A stretch of DNA of 64,000 nucleotides, taken from positions 478,806-542,805 of the forward strand of contig CAJNDS010002256.1 of assembly GCA_905221605.1 (NCBI GenBank), in the 5' to 3' direction. A program made the translations under genes and the position numbers. How positions within the stretch are numbered: position 1 is the first letter of the stretch; every line of letters begins with the position of its first letter. Source of the DNA: Symbiodinium natans. Taxonomy: Eukaryota; Sar; Dinophyceae; Suessiales; Symbiodiniaceae. The notes under the pieces were generated by a model that did no database searches, had not been told where the DNA came from, and worked only from the letters and a program-made list of their open reading frames with translations. Positions 53,764 to 64,000 of the stretch are shown here, in pieces.

Positions 53764-54709
53764 CTGGAAGATTATGAGGTTTGTGCAGCAAACTCCGCTG
53801 ACAATATGCCCGCAATGATTTGTGTAGGCTTGGCTGTGTAAGAATAATTAATGTAGAAACTTAGGACGTTTTAATCATCTTGCTGACGGAACAACTTGTG
53901 CTGATGCGTTTCGTTAGTGGCACCGACGATATTTACACTCGGCAGTATTCTTCATCTACTACGAAAATGAAAGAAAGCAACGTGTTGTCCAGCAATCACG
54001 CATGACACTCCCACTCTGATCTGCGACACCGCAGGGTCAAGCCTCCTGAGAACCCCGAGAGCTGAATGTAGTCAAGTTGGAGATGGAGCCGCTAAACCCA
54101 GTGTAGGATCTGAGCGATCAGAAGCCCAGTGAGCCTTGCAGCGTTTCTGAAATCATGTTTTTGTTGGTGGTTGATCTTTCGACCTGCCATATCATGCAGT
54201 CTCGCCTGTAAGGGTAAGATGCACCTCAAGAGCCATCCACGAGCCAGGAGGCTGCCGGGCCAGCGGAGGCTGCTTTCGCCAGGTGCGACCCAGCAAGCTC
54301 CAGGCTTCAGCTTCAACAGTTAGGAAGGCTTTGGAGTTTCAGATGAAGGTCTGGCATGTGCCCACTTGTTTGTTTTGTCATTGTGCCCTGGATATTCGGG
54401 CTCTTGTCAGCAATCCCCCGCAACCCGAGCATTGGCAGCATTGACCTTAGGGCAACCGATTCAGAGCTTTGCGCTTCCCTTACCAAGTGCCAAGTTATGT
54501 CCTCTCTGCTACAGTGCTTCCTTGCCACTTTGTGTGAGATGTGCCCATGCTTGCATTTTGACTATCTCAGCTCTATGGATGCTTGCTCTCCCCATACTGA
54601 GTCGTAGACCCCTCGTAGACCTGCCATCATGTGAGCCGAGGCCGCTTGCACGACAGATGTCGAAGACCTTCGCTTTACTGCAACGTGGCGTGCACAGATG
54701 CGATTTTAC

Positions 54710-54764
54710 CTTGAGGAGTGTCTTCCCAGCCTCACTAGCACCGACAGCACCCACAACCCACATT
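54710..54764 (-). CDS. Candidate exon encoding a P-loop (GASEAGKT)
   Basis: Minus strand, between CAGCAG and a GTAAAA donor-like site, the frame reads MWVVGAVGASEAGKTLLK. GASEAGKT fits the Walker A/G1 consensus GxxxxGK(T/S), and the preceding WVVGAVGA is a typical hydrophobic strand. About 70-120 bp further on the same strand, VFDIC...SDG...RSTRGLRLS loosely recalls the switch region of guanylate-binding-type GTPases, but that is speculative. Only 18 residues; other exons were not identified. Confidence 0.3.
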
Positions 54765-55023
54765 CTGCTGTTTCTTGCACGCCGTGAGGTTTCTCATGGC
54801 CGTCTGCTGTGAGAATTTAAGCACTGGAAATCACCCTCTCGAAACCCCGCGACCGAAATGGAGAGGGTGGCAAAAAGAAATGAGACTTCAACTTTGACCT
54901 TTTTTTGGAGGGTACGGTTTGGGATTTCAGGGCACAGTACGCAGGGTCGGAGAGCCCTTGCCGCTGCTGGAGCGCTCCATCTGGCGGCAGGTGGGCCACG
55001 TTGATTCCTTTCATGGTTTGGGC

Positions 55024-55117
55024 TTAGGATGTTCCCCCCTATACTTACGGAAAGGGTTATAATAGGGAGTATTAGAATCCCTACTAAGGACTGTTAGTAT
55101 AGGGGGGAACATCCCAA
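55024..55117. mobile_element. Palindromic TIR element, family F2, copy 2
   Basis: Starts AGGATGTTCCCCCCTATACT and ends with its complement through ACTAACAGTCC...AGGGGGGAACATCCCA. The left arm is more decayed than the right. Same family as 52959-53057. Confidence 0.85.
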
Positions 55118-55350
55118 GTCCTCTGTGCCTGCAGGCCAAACTGGAGGGTAATTTTAGGCCACATACGTTCCATTCAAGGTATTCACTACCCAATATCGCT
55201 TTCAGTTTGCGGGCCCCTGTCCAGGTGGCAGCGGCCTACCTTAACCATTTGACCTGAGAGACGCGCAGAAGGGCCATTGAAAGGGTCCCGCGAACCTGCT
55301 GAGAAAATGCCCGCGCGAAGTTCTGTCTTCTGCTTTGAGGCTGGTGGCAG

Positions 55351-55370
55351 TGTGTGTGTGTGTGTGTGTA
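55351..55370. repeat. GT microsatellite
   Basis: Ten GT units. Confidence 0.9.
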
Positions 55371-55842
55371 TCAGGACGCTCGTTTCCACACCTCATCGGC
55401 CTTCACTCTAGTTTTGCTTGACAAAAGTCGCACTTCTGAGGCCAAGCGCCAGACTACAACCGCAGCACCCCAAGGTGCCGCAGAAGCCTTCACAGGGACT
55501 TGGGCTTCGGGGCTTGAGCGGTTTGTTTTGCGCCATGACAGTATGACAGTTGCGCGATGAGATGTGGGCGTTGACTGGCACTGTCGGGAGACGGAGTGTT
55601 TCACAGCAAGCGCGCGTTCCAAGTGTGTGTTCTCACATATACTCCGTCACTCCGTGCTTTCACTGAGTGTGGCACGCAGTCAGGCCGGTCAGGCCAGGTC
55701 ACATCGACCTTCCAGCCACCGTTGGCCATTGTTGGTGCGATCCTTAGTCACACTCATTGTTTTTGTTGAGCCACATTTCACAATGTGTAAGGAGGACCCC
55801 TTGCTGCATTGGGTCTGATATGTGTGGTCAGGTGGCGGTCTT

Positions 55843-55986
55843 TCAGCAGCCACCACCAGGCCCTTGCTGCACATCTTGCTTGGCAACCCAGAACACATCT
55901 CCGCGAACAGCGCACTCTTCTTGAAGGAGGCCTGCATCCGCTGGACGCACAAAGCCGCTGGCCTCAGCGAAGGCCAATCCTTGAGA
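55843..55986 (-). CDS. Candidate exon
   Basis: Minus-strand frame: SSQGLAFAEASGFVRPADAG, LLQEECAVRGDVFWVAKQDV, QQGPGGGC, then TGA at 55843-55845. It is too short for ordinary ORF calling but strikingly protein-like. Upstream of it the frame closes after a short, poor stretch. The TGA may be real or may be removed by a splice just before it. With the pieces at 54710 and 53543 on the same strand it could be part of one gene running leftward. Confidence 0.35.
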   Translation of the reverse strand, partial: SQGLAFAEASGFVRPADAGLLQEECAVRGDVFWVAKQDVQQGPGGGC

Positions 55987-58900
55987 GCTAACTATATCTA
56001 ACTATGTCACTAAGACTAAAACTATATATGTCATGTGTTTCTGCGCGGTTTGTTGTGGGCTTCAGGGAAGTCTAGAGTCTAGGGCGTTGGCTACACCGGG
56101 CGTCAGCTGCAGAACCTTTGCAACTGCTGTCCATGCGGCGGCAGATCGCATAGGATTGTTGGCGCAAGCTTGCGCAGGTGCGAGCAAATGGAGCTACTTT
56201 ATCGAGGTGCAGCTGGGGGTACGCAGCTCCGGAACAAGCTGTAGGGTTTTTAGGGGGGGGGGGGCAGGGCAAGCAAATAAATCCAACTGGGTCGATAATA
56301 AGTGACCTCAAGTGCTTAATCGTCGTGTTTCATTTTCCCGGTAGCTGCATGTCGCAGCTTGGTTAGCGGGTGTGTTTTGACATCCCGTTGACGATTGACG
56401 TCAGGAGTAAAGAGCGAACCTCCGTGCGAAAACAGTGTTGGGGCCTTGACTGCGACGCAACGTGTCCAGCAAGTTGCATTGCACGGGGGCGTTGGCATCA
56501 ACACCCACTCAGGCAACTGCCGCTTTTGCCCGTCCTGCCGTCGAAGACTAGACGAGGCTTGGGGAAGTTGCTGGCTGAAACGAGCTGAAGGTGATACGCC
56601 CTAGTTATAGGCATGCATGAGTCATAGCACATACCGCACCTTTCCTGCGACCCAGGAGAACGTGCGTCAGGCCATTGCCAGGCCACCCGAGTGGACAAAA
56701 ATCCAAGCTAAATTGGAGGGCTCATGCAGCTTCCGGGCTTACCATGTGGTTCACCATGTACCTCATAGAACATTGTGCACGTCACGTTCTATGTCCGTCC
56801 TTGTGTTGTGTTCCTGCCGCAACTTATACACTGCCTAAATTTGATCCTAATCCACCTACAGCCAACGTCTTCGGCACAGGTCTTTGGAGGCAGTTTCCGG
56901 GGAGTCGTCGCAAGAGCCGTCTGATTCTCGGAGCATGCGACCTATGCGTGGTTAACATAGAACAGCAGAAGCATGGATCCAAATCTTGGTTGCGTACCTG
57001 TCCTTGCGCTGCAAAATTGGCACTGGCCTTGTAATCGCTACAAAGTTGGCCACGCTCATAGAAGTACTATGTCGGTACACGTGTTGTCGGGCCCACACAA
57101 GCGATAGAGCAGAGTATAACCCGGCAAAGGCCGATTGCCTCGGCCAACGCCTCCCGGGCTCGAGATGGCGGGGGCTGCAAATGTTGGGCATGTCCATCGC
57201 ATCTTGCTAGGGTTTGGACGGCCTTTCTTCAAAGTTGCGTGGTTAGCAAGGGTCAAGGGTTTTGTGTTCGGGACTGCGGCATAAGCCGTGGGAGCTTGCC
57301 ATTGACAAAAGCCTCGCATTCGCCGGGGTGCTTAAGTCAGAAGGCGAAGATTGCGTCATGTAGCATTGTTGGGAAGGCCGGGTTTGATTTGCGATTACAT
57401 GGGCATTGTTCGTCCCCACGTGCCAGTAGGGCACAGACACGGCTCCGAAACGATGCGCTGTTGCAGACACTGTCCGACATCCCGCGCCCACAGCGCAGCC
57501 GCCAGGGGCCACAGATGCTTGCACTTAGTTCGCGTTGAATTGAGTTCAAAGGATGCCTTTGATTCCTGCAGCTCCCCTGGCCCCACCCCTGCTATCTACT
57601 TTTGAACAGCGTTTAGATGGTGGGATCGGGAGTTTCATGGGGTTTAGGATTAGTTTCAGATCACCACCCTGCCTGAAAATTTTAGCAATCCTACAGGGAG
57701 AGCACATGAATTCCCATATTCTGGAAAGTATTGCCTCCATGGAAGATCACACTTTGAGTAGTCGGTGTTCAATATTGCTGCCAAAGTGGACTTCCACATC
57801 TCGGGCTTCAGGCATGTCAAGCCATGCTTGCTGCGGACACGTCGTCCCACCCATCAACACCCACAAGTGTTTGTCGGATTTTGTCGGGCGGACCAAAGAT
57901 CTGAAATCTCTTTAGGCATGAAGACATCATTAAGACTTGGTTCCATGGTCATCATGCGGTCACAGGCTTCGACCCCGCAGCTCCTCAGCAAACCGCAAGC
58001 CAGACGGCGCCCCAGAGAAGATGACATTGATGCATACGGGCCTTAGGATCAAGTTTTTGGTTTTGGGCCCTTTTATGGTTTTCGGGTCAGGGATGTCGAG
58101 GGTGAGGGAATGAGGAATTTTCCGAGTCTATGGTCATGCTGAAAACCACCTCCGAAGGAGGTACGCCGATCCTAGTCGCCTGGTTTGGGGGGGCCTTAGG
58201 GTGATTTCGCTGACATTCAGACATGACATGTACATGCATTGTGGTCTCTGCATATGCAGTTTCCTCCCATCTTCGCGCAAGCCCCTCAACAGGTGGTTCG
58301 AATCACCGCCTCGAGTTCGTTGCGGCCTCAGCAACTGAACACAAGGAGAAGGAAGCAAAGACAAACGACTGAGCCAATCACGAAACTTCTTTCTTATCAT
58401 CGCATTGGGCCGCCAACCAAACATCTCCAAGCCCAGATAGATAAGGGTGTGGGTCATCAGCTGTGCAAGGACCGAACGCCTGCGCGGGCGGGGAGCTCAA
58501 TATGGTCCAGCTGATCAAAGTCATTTCTGAGATTCGCGGTATTCGTTGTTTCAACGCTTTCGATGATGAGAATCGGTAGCCGTTTGAGGGTTGACGTTAG
58601 TTTGTTTACACATGTATGTCTTTGTAGTCATCTGTACCATTGCGAATGCGCCGTTTGGATTCTGATTGTGTCATCCTAAGCAGTGGAGGCATGATCGCAG
58701 TGTTCCAAGGGCATCCTTTGCCCCCTGATTTCAGAGCACTTGGGCAGTAGAGTGAATGCTGATGAATTCAGAACGCTGGTCTCTCAGGCACACGAAATGC
58801 TCCCAGGCGCGTGCCGAGGCCTGCAGCAGAGTTGCGGCCTTGGTGTCTAGAGCTGAGGGTGTTGCACAAGACGCTCATGGTACTTCATGCTGCGAGCGGG

Positions 58901-60308
58901 CAGCGAGGTTGGGATCTTGTTGTGAGGGGGGGGGGGGGCGGGACGGGGCCAAGTAATGAAATTCGATTACTGAGTTATCTCTGGAAGGCTGACATCGCCA
59001 CAGTACAACACTGCACAGCATGAGCTGGGTGTTGCTTGATGTTTTCTGTGTTTTGTGCAGAGCGGTGGCTGGCGCTTGCGGAGCTAGTCCTGGAATGCTG
59101 AAGGGGCCATTGTCACAGATCAGGAGATTTGGCGCTTGCCCGAGCTTGCCCATTGAGAGGGCAGCACATGATAGACCCCCTTTGCCGGTCAGGTATGTTC
59201 AGTGTAATCAGATATGCATTTCCAATCTTTGGCTGGGATGTGATGAAACGGCAACAGCTGTCACCTGCGATCATGGTTTCGAACTTGGGATTGGGAAGTG
59301 GTGACAGTTTGACGGGCTGCTCAAATCACCCTGCTGGAATTTGGTTTTGCCCGGCTACACAGACAAGCGCAAATCTGCTCAGCCGAAGCAAATCTTGCTG
59401 CTTAACACTTTAAGGACATGCGAGAAGGCAAAGTCAGACATTGGCCAGTGTGCCTCTCAGATTCTCGATCTTTCCCCGCAAATCTTGCCTTCTCCACAAA
59501 GCTACGGTATATTACGCAGTACAGTTACGGAGAATCCCGATTCGGGATTTTTAGACTCCGTGCCAAGATACCCAACCGAGCGCACACGTGATTTATGAAG
59601 CTGTACGTTGTCTACTCATTTGCGTCTGAAATCCATTAGGGCGCTCCATCCAGACTCGTCCGGAACTCGTTCCGGGCGCCAAACCAAAAGGCGTTGAAGA
59701 ACCACCGGGTTCTCCCTTACGCTCGCTGGCAATTATTGTACAGATTTGCAGTGCGATGACAAGTCGCCACATCCTTTTCAGCTTCAGCACCTACTTTCGG
59801 CGTTTGGAGTAGACGAACTTGATGAGACTCATAGCAAGAAAGTGCTGGCGCCACAGGCCAGGTGGTTTCCACAGCTAATCCCTAAACCCTAAACCTTCAG
59901 CTTGAATTATAAGGCCACATAAGGCCCATGTCATAAGGCTCCTGACAGAACCCGAGCCATCAGAGCTGCAGCGGAATTCGGCCTATGCATGGACCTGCGG
60001 ATGGCGCACAGAAAAGGAGTCGATTCACATGCGCTTGGGCATCCCGGCTTGTGCCATCCTGCTGACGTATTCACAGGGAGTGAAAGCAGGAAATAAGGAT
60101 TGACTTGAAGATTTGCAGAAGGTGCTAGTAGTGGTCAACAGCCGCTCCTGAGCACCACCTTGCTGAACTCTCCTACTCGTACCATAACTGCCCTCGCTTG
60201 ACCTTTGAACTCAAACAATGTATTGTAGGCCACGAGATGGTATTGCAGGTCGGATGTCTAGGGTTTGTGATTGCACTTGCGCTGTCAAGGAGATGCTGCT
60301 AGCTCATC
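55987..60308. other. No supported gene; small TTTAGGG relic at 59878-59894
   Basis: Frames are short or opposed. A plus-strand piece at 56395-56604 (QVALHGGVGINTHSGNCRFC then PSCRRRLDEAW) is mildly protein-like. Poly(G) runs near 56255 and 58927. Confidence 0.35.
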
Positions 60309-60560
60309 ATGGAGCTTGGGGCTTCGGTAGTCGACTCAATCCCTGAGCCCGAAGCACAGGGTCCGGCCCAGCACTACAGAGTTTTCGTCGCCAAGGGTGT
60401 AGGCAACCCTAACCCCTGTTCAATGATACTGAAGCCGTACCTGCGATCGCGAGTCGAAGCCCCGTTCAGGATCCAGTCTCAGGTTCAGTTTGCTTCGTGC
60501 GAAAGACGCGCTACCTGTAGCCCTCTCAAGAGAGGTTCTTCAGTTGTTCAGCTTGTGTGA
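60309..60560 (+). CDS. Candidate small ORF upstream of the UBL gene
   Basis: ATG-initiated, 83 codons: MELGASVVDSIPEPEAQGPA, QHYRVFVAKGVGNPNPCSMI, LKPYLRSRVEAPFRIQSQVQ. Ends 177 bp before the UBL-protein ATG on the same strand. Unrecognised; it could be an upstream exon or an independent small gene. Confidence 0.27.
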   Translation: MELGASVVDSIPEPEAQGPAQHYRVFVAKGVGNPNPCSMILKPYLRSRVEAPFRIQSQVQFASCERRATCSPLKRGSSVVQLV

Positions 60561-60737
60561 TGGTTCAAGAGCTTTGGGCTCATGTTGATTGTCGCAAGGA
60601 TCTTGCAGGAGCCTAGCAAAACATGCCAAACAATAAAAACCCACCCGAATTCTCCCCGACGCACGCTCTCCTTGTCTTGGCCTATAGACACCTGGGCCTA
60701 ACCTTTCAGAAGTGCCACCTGTAGCGCTTTCGGGTGC

Positions 60738-62705
60738 ATGGCACGAGAGGTGGAGTTTACTGTCTGCGGACCTGCGGGACAGGAGATTGGCAAGTTCCGC
60801 CTGGATTCCGCGTCTCCGTGCGCATCTCTGAAGTTGCAGATTGAGCAGAAGGTAGGTCCGCCACCTGCGACACAACAGATCGTCATTGGAGACCGGACTC
60901 TTGAAGATGTGGATCCTTTGCTGCTTGAGGCAGGTTCGCATGCAGACTCCGTGCATGTGACGCTCTTGCTGCGGTTCCCTGCTGGCGAGTCCAAGTTGGA
61001 AGCTTCCTGGAAGGCTCTCCCTGGGGCGGGTGGACTCCTGGAAGAGCTGCACATCTCCGAGGAACACAAAGCTGCCGTGCTCCCCGACCGGCGCGTGCAC
61101 ACGTGCGGTCTCGACCCGGACTCTGGCTTGCTCCTGCTCATGCGCGAGAGCGGCGAGATTCGAGGATATATTCCTATGAAAGGAGAGAACGGAAAGGTTA
61201 CCATAGTTCCCAGCACCGAGTCTGCCAAAGGAAAAGGAGAGTACGGAATGCCTACCACAGGCCTTCCCAGCACCGCGTCTGCCAAAGACCGACGGAGCTG
61301 CCTTTCCGAAAGCGAGGACGATTTCGGCAAGGGCAAGGCCCAGGGCAAGTTTATTAAAGGCAAGCCTGGCTGGAAGCGACGCTACCGGGAACCGGGATCG
61401 CTAATCATGTTGCGTTCCGAGGGCAAACCTGTGGAGGTGCCCCTGGATGTTGATCACCCGCTGCATTGGGACGCGGAGATACTTGCGGTTGAAGCCGTGC
61501 AGGGCTTTCCGATCCCTTCCTTCGGCGTTGCAGTTGCGCGAGTATTCGTTGGCGCCAGCAAGGTGCACCTGATTTCAATGGAGCTATGCCCTGCGGTCAT
61601 CAAGTGGCAGCGTTTGTCAGCGTCAGGTACCAGATGCGAAGCGGCATGCTTGGACAGGGAAAACCTGCGGACAATCTTCGTTCAAGCGGGTCCTGCCGGG
61701 CGTGACGTGGTGTTCACAGAGCTGCGGACCGTCAAGGCATCTGAACAAGTCGACAAGTTTCCGCTGAGTGGAGACTCATCGGACAAAGCGGTGAGCAGCA
61801 TTGCATGGTCAAGCGCTTCTTCTTCTTCTGTTCTGCTTACCTTTGTTGGCGAGCACGCGGTTCGGGTGTACCAGAAAACGGGATCGGAATGGCTAGCTAC
61901 TATGACACTTGGAGATCCGTTGCGACGAGGTTGTGTGGATGGTGAGGCTGATCAGCTTATGTTTTGGTTTCCAAAGTGCGACGACTTTGACGGAGAGCTG
62001 ACATATTCTCGCCCGCTCATTGCAGGTCCGTCTGGTGCAGTTTTCGTGCACTCTGGCGGAGTGCTGATGCGCTTGGCGGCCAACTTGTCCTCTGCGATCA
62101 AAGCCACATCAATGAGGGAGGAGCTGTGGATGCTGGACGATGATGAAGGTACCCCTGAGTATCCCTGCCCTTACAATGTTGTCGGGGTTCACAACGACAA
62201 GATGTACAGGCCTTTGCGCCAAACAGACTACCGAGAGGGGCTCCTCGTTCGCCGGTTGCAACTGTCTCCAGATCTGCGGCAGGGCCGAAGTCGGATCCGA
62301 GATACTGCTCCAGCATTATGGCCTAGCATCAATGAGAATCGCGTTAGGGATGCAGCTTTCGTCGACAATCCAGACTTATATTTGTGTGCGAGAGCCTTGC
62401 GGCCAGCTCGCTACTACGAGGAAGACCGTGACAGGTGGGATGGAAACCCCCGGTGGCTGGGCGATGGGTGGCTCTGGCAGAATACCGAAATTCCGGAAGA
62501 CGTCCGGATCCGCCGAGGCCGACTCATTGATTTCGCGGAGTGGCGGCAGCTCAAGCAGTTCGAGGAGGAGTATTTGAAGGGCGGCAAGGCTGGCAGGGGC
62601 AAGCGCGGTGGCTACCAGGAAGCACAGGAAGACCCTGCCAAGGAACTCAGATACAGGAACCTCTTCGAAAATGAGTGCCGGGGGCTTTCCGAAAGTTCGA
62701 CCTAA
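60738..62705 (+). CDS. Ubiquitin-like-domain protein, 655 aa, propeller-like middle
   Basis: ATG follows an in-frame TAA at 60699. Residues ~4-80 fit a ubiquitin fold: VEFTVCGPAGQEIGKFRL, ASLKLQIEQKVGPPPATQQI, then DRTLEDVDPLLLEAG and a VHVTLLLR strand; there is no terminal GG, so it is an integral UBL domain. Residues ~150-225 are a Ser/Lys/Gly linker with a duplicated LPST(E/A)SAK motif and a basic patch (GKFIKGKPGWKRRYRE). Residues ~235-520 contain strand-rich segments such as VSSIAWSSASSSSVLLTFVG followed by EHAVRVYQ, like WD/beta-propeller blades. The C-terminus is charged and Trp-rich (DRWDGNPRWLGDGWLWQ) with a helical tail. Intronless, possibly a retrogene. The UBL suggests proteasome or ubiquitin-pathway contact; the rest is unassigned. 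Confidence 0.85.
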   Translation: MAREVEFTVCGPAGQEIGKFRLDSASPCASLKLQIEQKVGPPPATQQIVIGDRTLEDVDPLLLEAGSHADSVHVTLLLRFPAGESKLEASWKALPGAGGLLEELHISEEHKAAVLPDRRVHTCGLDPDSGLLLLMRESGEIRGYIPMKGENGKVTIVPSTESAKGKGEYGMPTTGLPSTASAKDRRSCLSESEDDFGKGKAQGKFIKGKPGWKRRYREPGSLIMLRSEGKPVEVPLDVDHPLHWDAEILAVEAVQGFPIPSFGVAVARVFVGASKVHLISMELCPAVIKWQRLSASGTRCEAACLDRENLRTIFVQAGPAGRDVVFTELRTVKASEQVDKFPLSGDSSDKAVSSIAWSSASSSSVLLTFVGEHAVRVYQKTGSEWLATMTLGDPLRRGCVDGEADQLMFWFPKCDDFDGELTYSRPLIAGPSGAVFVHSGGVLMRLAANLSSAIKATSMREELWMLDDDEGTPEYPCPYNVVGVHNDKMYRPLRQTDYREGLLVRRLQLSPDLRQGRSRIRDTAPALWPSINENRVRDAAFVDNPDLYLCARALRPARYYEEDRDRWDGNPRWLGDGWLWQNTEIPEDVRIRRGRLIDFAEWRQLKQFEEEYLKGGKAGRGKRGGYQEAQEDPAKELRYRNLFENECRGLSESST

Positions 62706-63470
62706 CGTTTTCTGGAAGCAAACGGGGCTTGGGCACCTCCCGGCGGTCCCTACGCTGGCAACTGACTGGAATGAAGTGTGCCCGCCACCCTGCAACACAG
62801 GGTCAATTGCAACTCTGTCCTTTTTGCTCGTGTGTCGTTTCCATAGCCGCAGAAGTGGAGACATGTGCAACAGCCGCTTCTTCAACACGAAGCTCAGAAA
62901 CAACTTCGTCAGTTCTCCTCTCAGCCCGACGTTTTGGTTTGTATGGTTTGTGCTCTTATCCAGGGACTGTGACTCTGCAAACATGTTTGAACGCTTACTT
63001 GCATTCATCTTCGGAATTGTGAGAGACTTAGCCACCGTGTGCAAACGAGAACAGTAGCGTATGGAATTGTTGGGCATGCACACCTCGAAGCATAAAGCCA
63101 CGGGGTTTGTTGCTGAGCTTGTAGGGTGCTATGGTGTTTCGGTCCATGCGCTTCAGGCTTTCACCACTTTCGGCAGTTGTGTTTGACTTGTGGGAGAGCA
63201 CCGCAACGGCTGGAGTTTGTAGGACTTTGTGGTCGCACAAACCACAGCAGGTACGACGTCCACGTAGTTGCCTCAACAGCGGTTCTTCTTATTTGCCCTT
63301 CACCGTCCAGCTCTTGTTAGGGTGACGTGATTGAGAAATTGAGAGCACATGAACGGCTGCCAGCACACCTGCTTCATTGGCACGTCGTGACGTGCCCGGT
63401 CTGCTTGTTGTGACGCATGGAATTTTGTAGGTTTCACACCATGTCCCCAAAAAATGCATAAAGGAGTCCC
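62706..63470. other. 3' flank of the UBL gene, nothing else supported
   Basis: Short frames in all directions; no recognisable motif. Confidence 0.4.
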
Positions 63471-64000
63471 GCCTCTGGGCGAGAGCCGAGCGACGCGTCG
63501 CGCCCTCGCCAGCGACCCTCGCCTACGCGTCGCGCGAGCCACAGTGGGAGCGCTGCTCGAGCGCTGGCTCCAGGGTGGCGCCAGCGCTCGCCCAGCGGTC
63601 GCCCCAACCCGCACCAGCACAGGGCCAGCGCTGGCTCAGGGGTGGCTGCAGCGCTGGCCCAGCGCTTGGTTCAGCGTGGGCGGCCATGCTGGCGCCAACG
63701 CCGTGCCGCCGCTGGCTCCCTGGCTGGAGACAGCGCTGGCTCAGCGCTGGCGGCTTGGGCCACGGAGCCACCCCTGAGCCAGCGCTGGCCCCCCGCACCA
63801 GCCAGCCAGCGCTGGCCCCGCGCTGGCCGTCCAGCCAGCGCTCACCCAGCGCTGGCTGGCTGGCTGAGGAGGCCAGCGCTGGCCCAGCGCTGGCCCCCCG
63901 CACCAGCCAGCCAGCGCTGGCCCCGCGCTGGCCGTCCAGCCAGCGCTCGCCCAGCGCTGGCTGGCTGGCTGAGGAGGCCAGCGCTGGCCTCCTCAGCCAT
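63471..64000. repeat. CCAGCGCTGG satellite, with a 105-bp higher-order unit
   Basis: Very GC-rich tract with dozens of AGCGCTGG, and CCAGCGCTGG palindromes. At its right end a 105-bp unit starting AGCGCTGGCCCCCCGCACCA is repeated almost perfectly (63781-63885 and 63886-63990), and the tract continues past the window edge. Long frames on both strands are artefacts of the repeat. Confidence 0.9.

Noticed and set aside
56395-56604. Plus-strand frame with CRFCPSC
   Set aside because: A single CxxC pair and no start or splice support; noted in the region entry only.
58288-58310. GGTGGTTCGAATCACC resembling a tRNA T-arm
   Set aside because: It is a simple palindrome; stem positions do not pair as a T-arm and no acceptor or anticodon arm is present.
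63454-63903. Two ~110-130 codon frames
   Set aside because: Produced by the CCAGCGCTGG satellite.

Overview
The window looks like nuclear DNA of a dinoflagellate, most likely of the Symbiodiniaceae/Suessiales type. Evidence: many interstitial TTTAGGG/CCCTAAA arrays; very low gene density; long intronless reading frames next to what look like scattered small exons; a Cys4 zinc-ribbon C-terminal exon of a kind common in dinoflagellate proteins; an N-terminal ubiquitin-like domain on a protein with no other obvious family; a retroelement reading frame (VVPQQWL...YPELTRGG...SRLPLRP) that I recall as recurrent in these genomes; and many short terminal-inverted-repeat elements. Nothing resembles a bacterial operon, rRNA, tRNA or CRISPR array. 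The organism assignment is inference.

Two genes are secure. The reading frame at 26114-31138 (+) encodes a secreted cysteine-rich mosaic protein: signal peptide, a PAN/apple-like module, seven copies of a Cys module with a PCVWCGG core, two copies of a second Cys module, a fungal-type CBM1 cellulose-binding domain and a long Thr/Pro/Ala mucin-like tail. Part of it is a ~312-residue A-A-B super-repeat. It probably works at a cellulose-bearing cell surface. The frame at 60738-62705 (+) is a 655-aa protein with a ubiquitin-like N-terminus, a basic linker and a beta-propeller-like middle.

A third locus, 35591-38137 (+), is a probable multi-exon gene of repeated Gly/Ala/Pro exons ending in a CxxC-x10-CxxC exon. 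A ~0.7 kb block containing its exons is tandemly duplicated, and its presumed introns hold inverted-repeat elements and a telomere-like array. About twenty further fragments are offered as candidate exons or small frames only; they rest on protein-like composition and splice-site plausibility.

The rest is repeat-rich. 1-1774: a retroelement 3' end split by a ~1.05 kb DNA element with target duplication. 4.9-5.2 kb: a short-unit array. 7.1-8.5 kb: a mirrored pair of ~39-bp repeat arrays. 10.6 kb: a 12-bp minisatellite with a relative at 24.8 kb. 13-15 kb, 37-38 kb, 44 kb, 49 kb, 53 kb and 55 kb: short TIR elements of at least four families. 31.0-32.5 kb: a recent 725-bp tandem duplication bounded by GT microsatellites, which supplies the C-terminus of the secreted protein. 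41.4-42.7 kb: converging telomere-like arrays. 46.5 kb: a CA microsatellite. 63.5-64 kb: a CCAGCGCTGG satellite.
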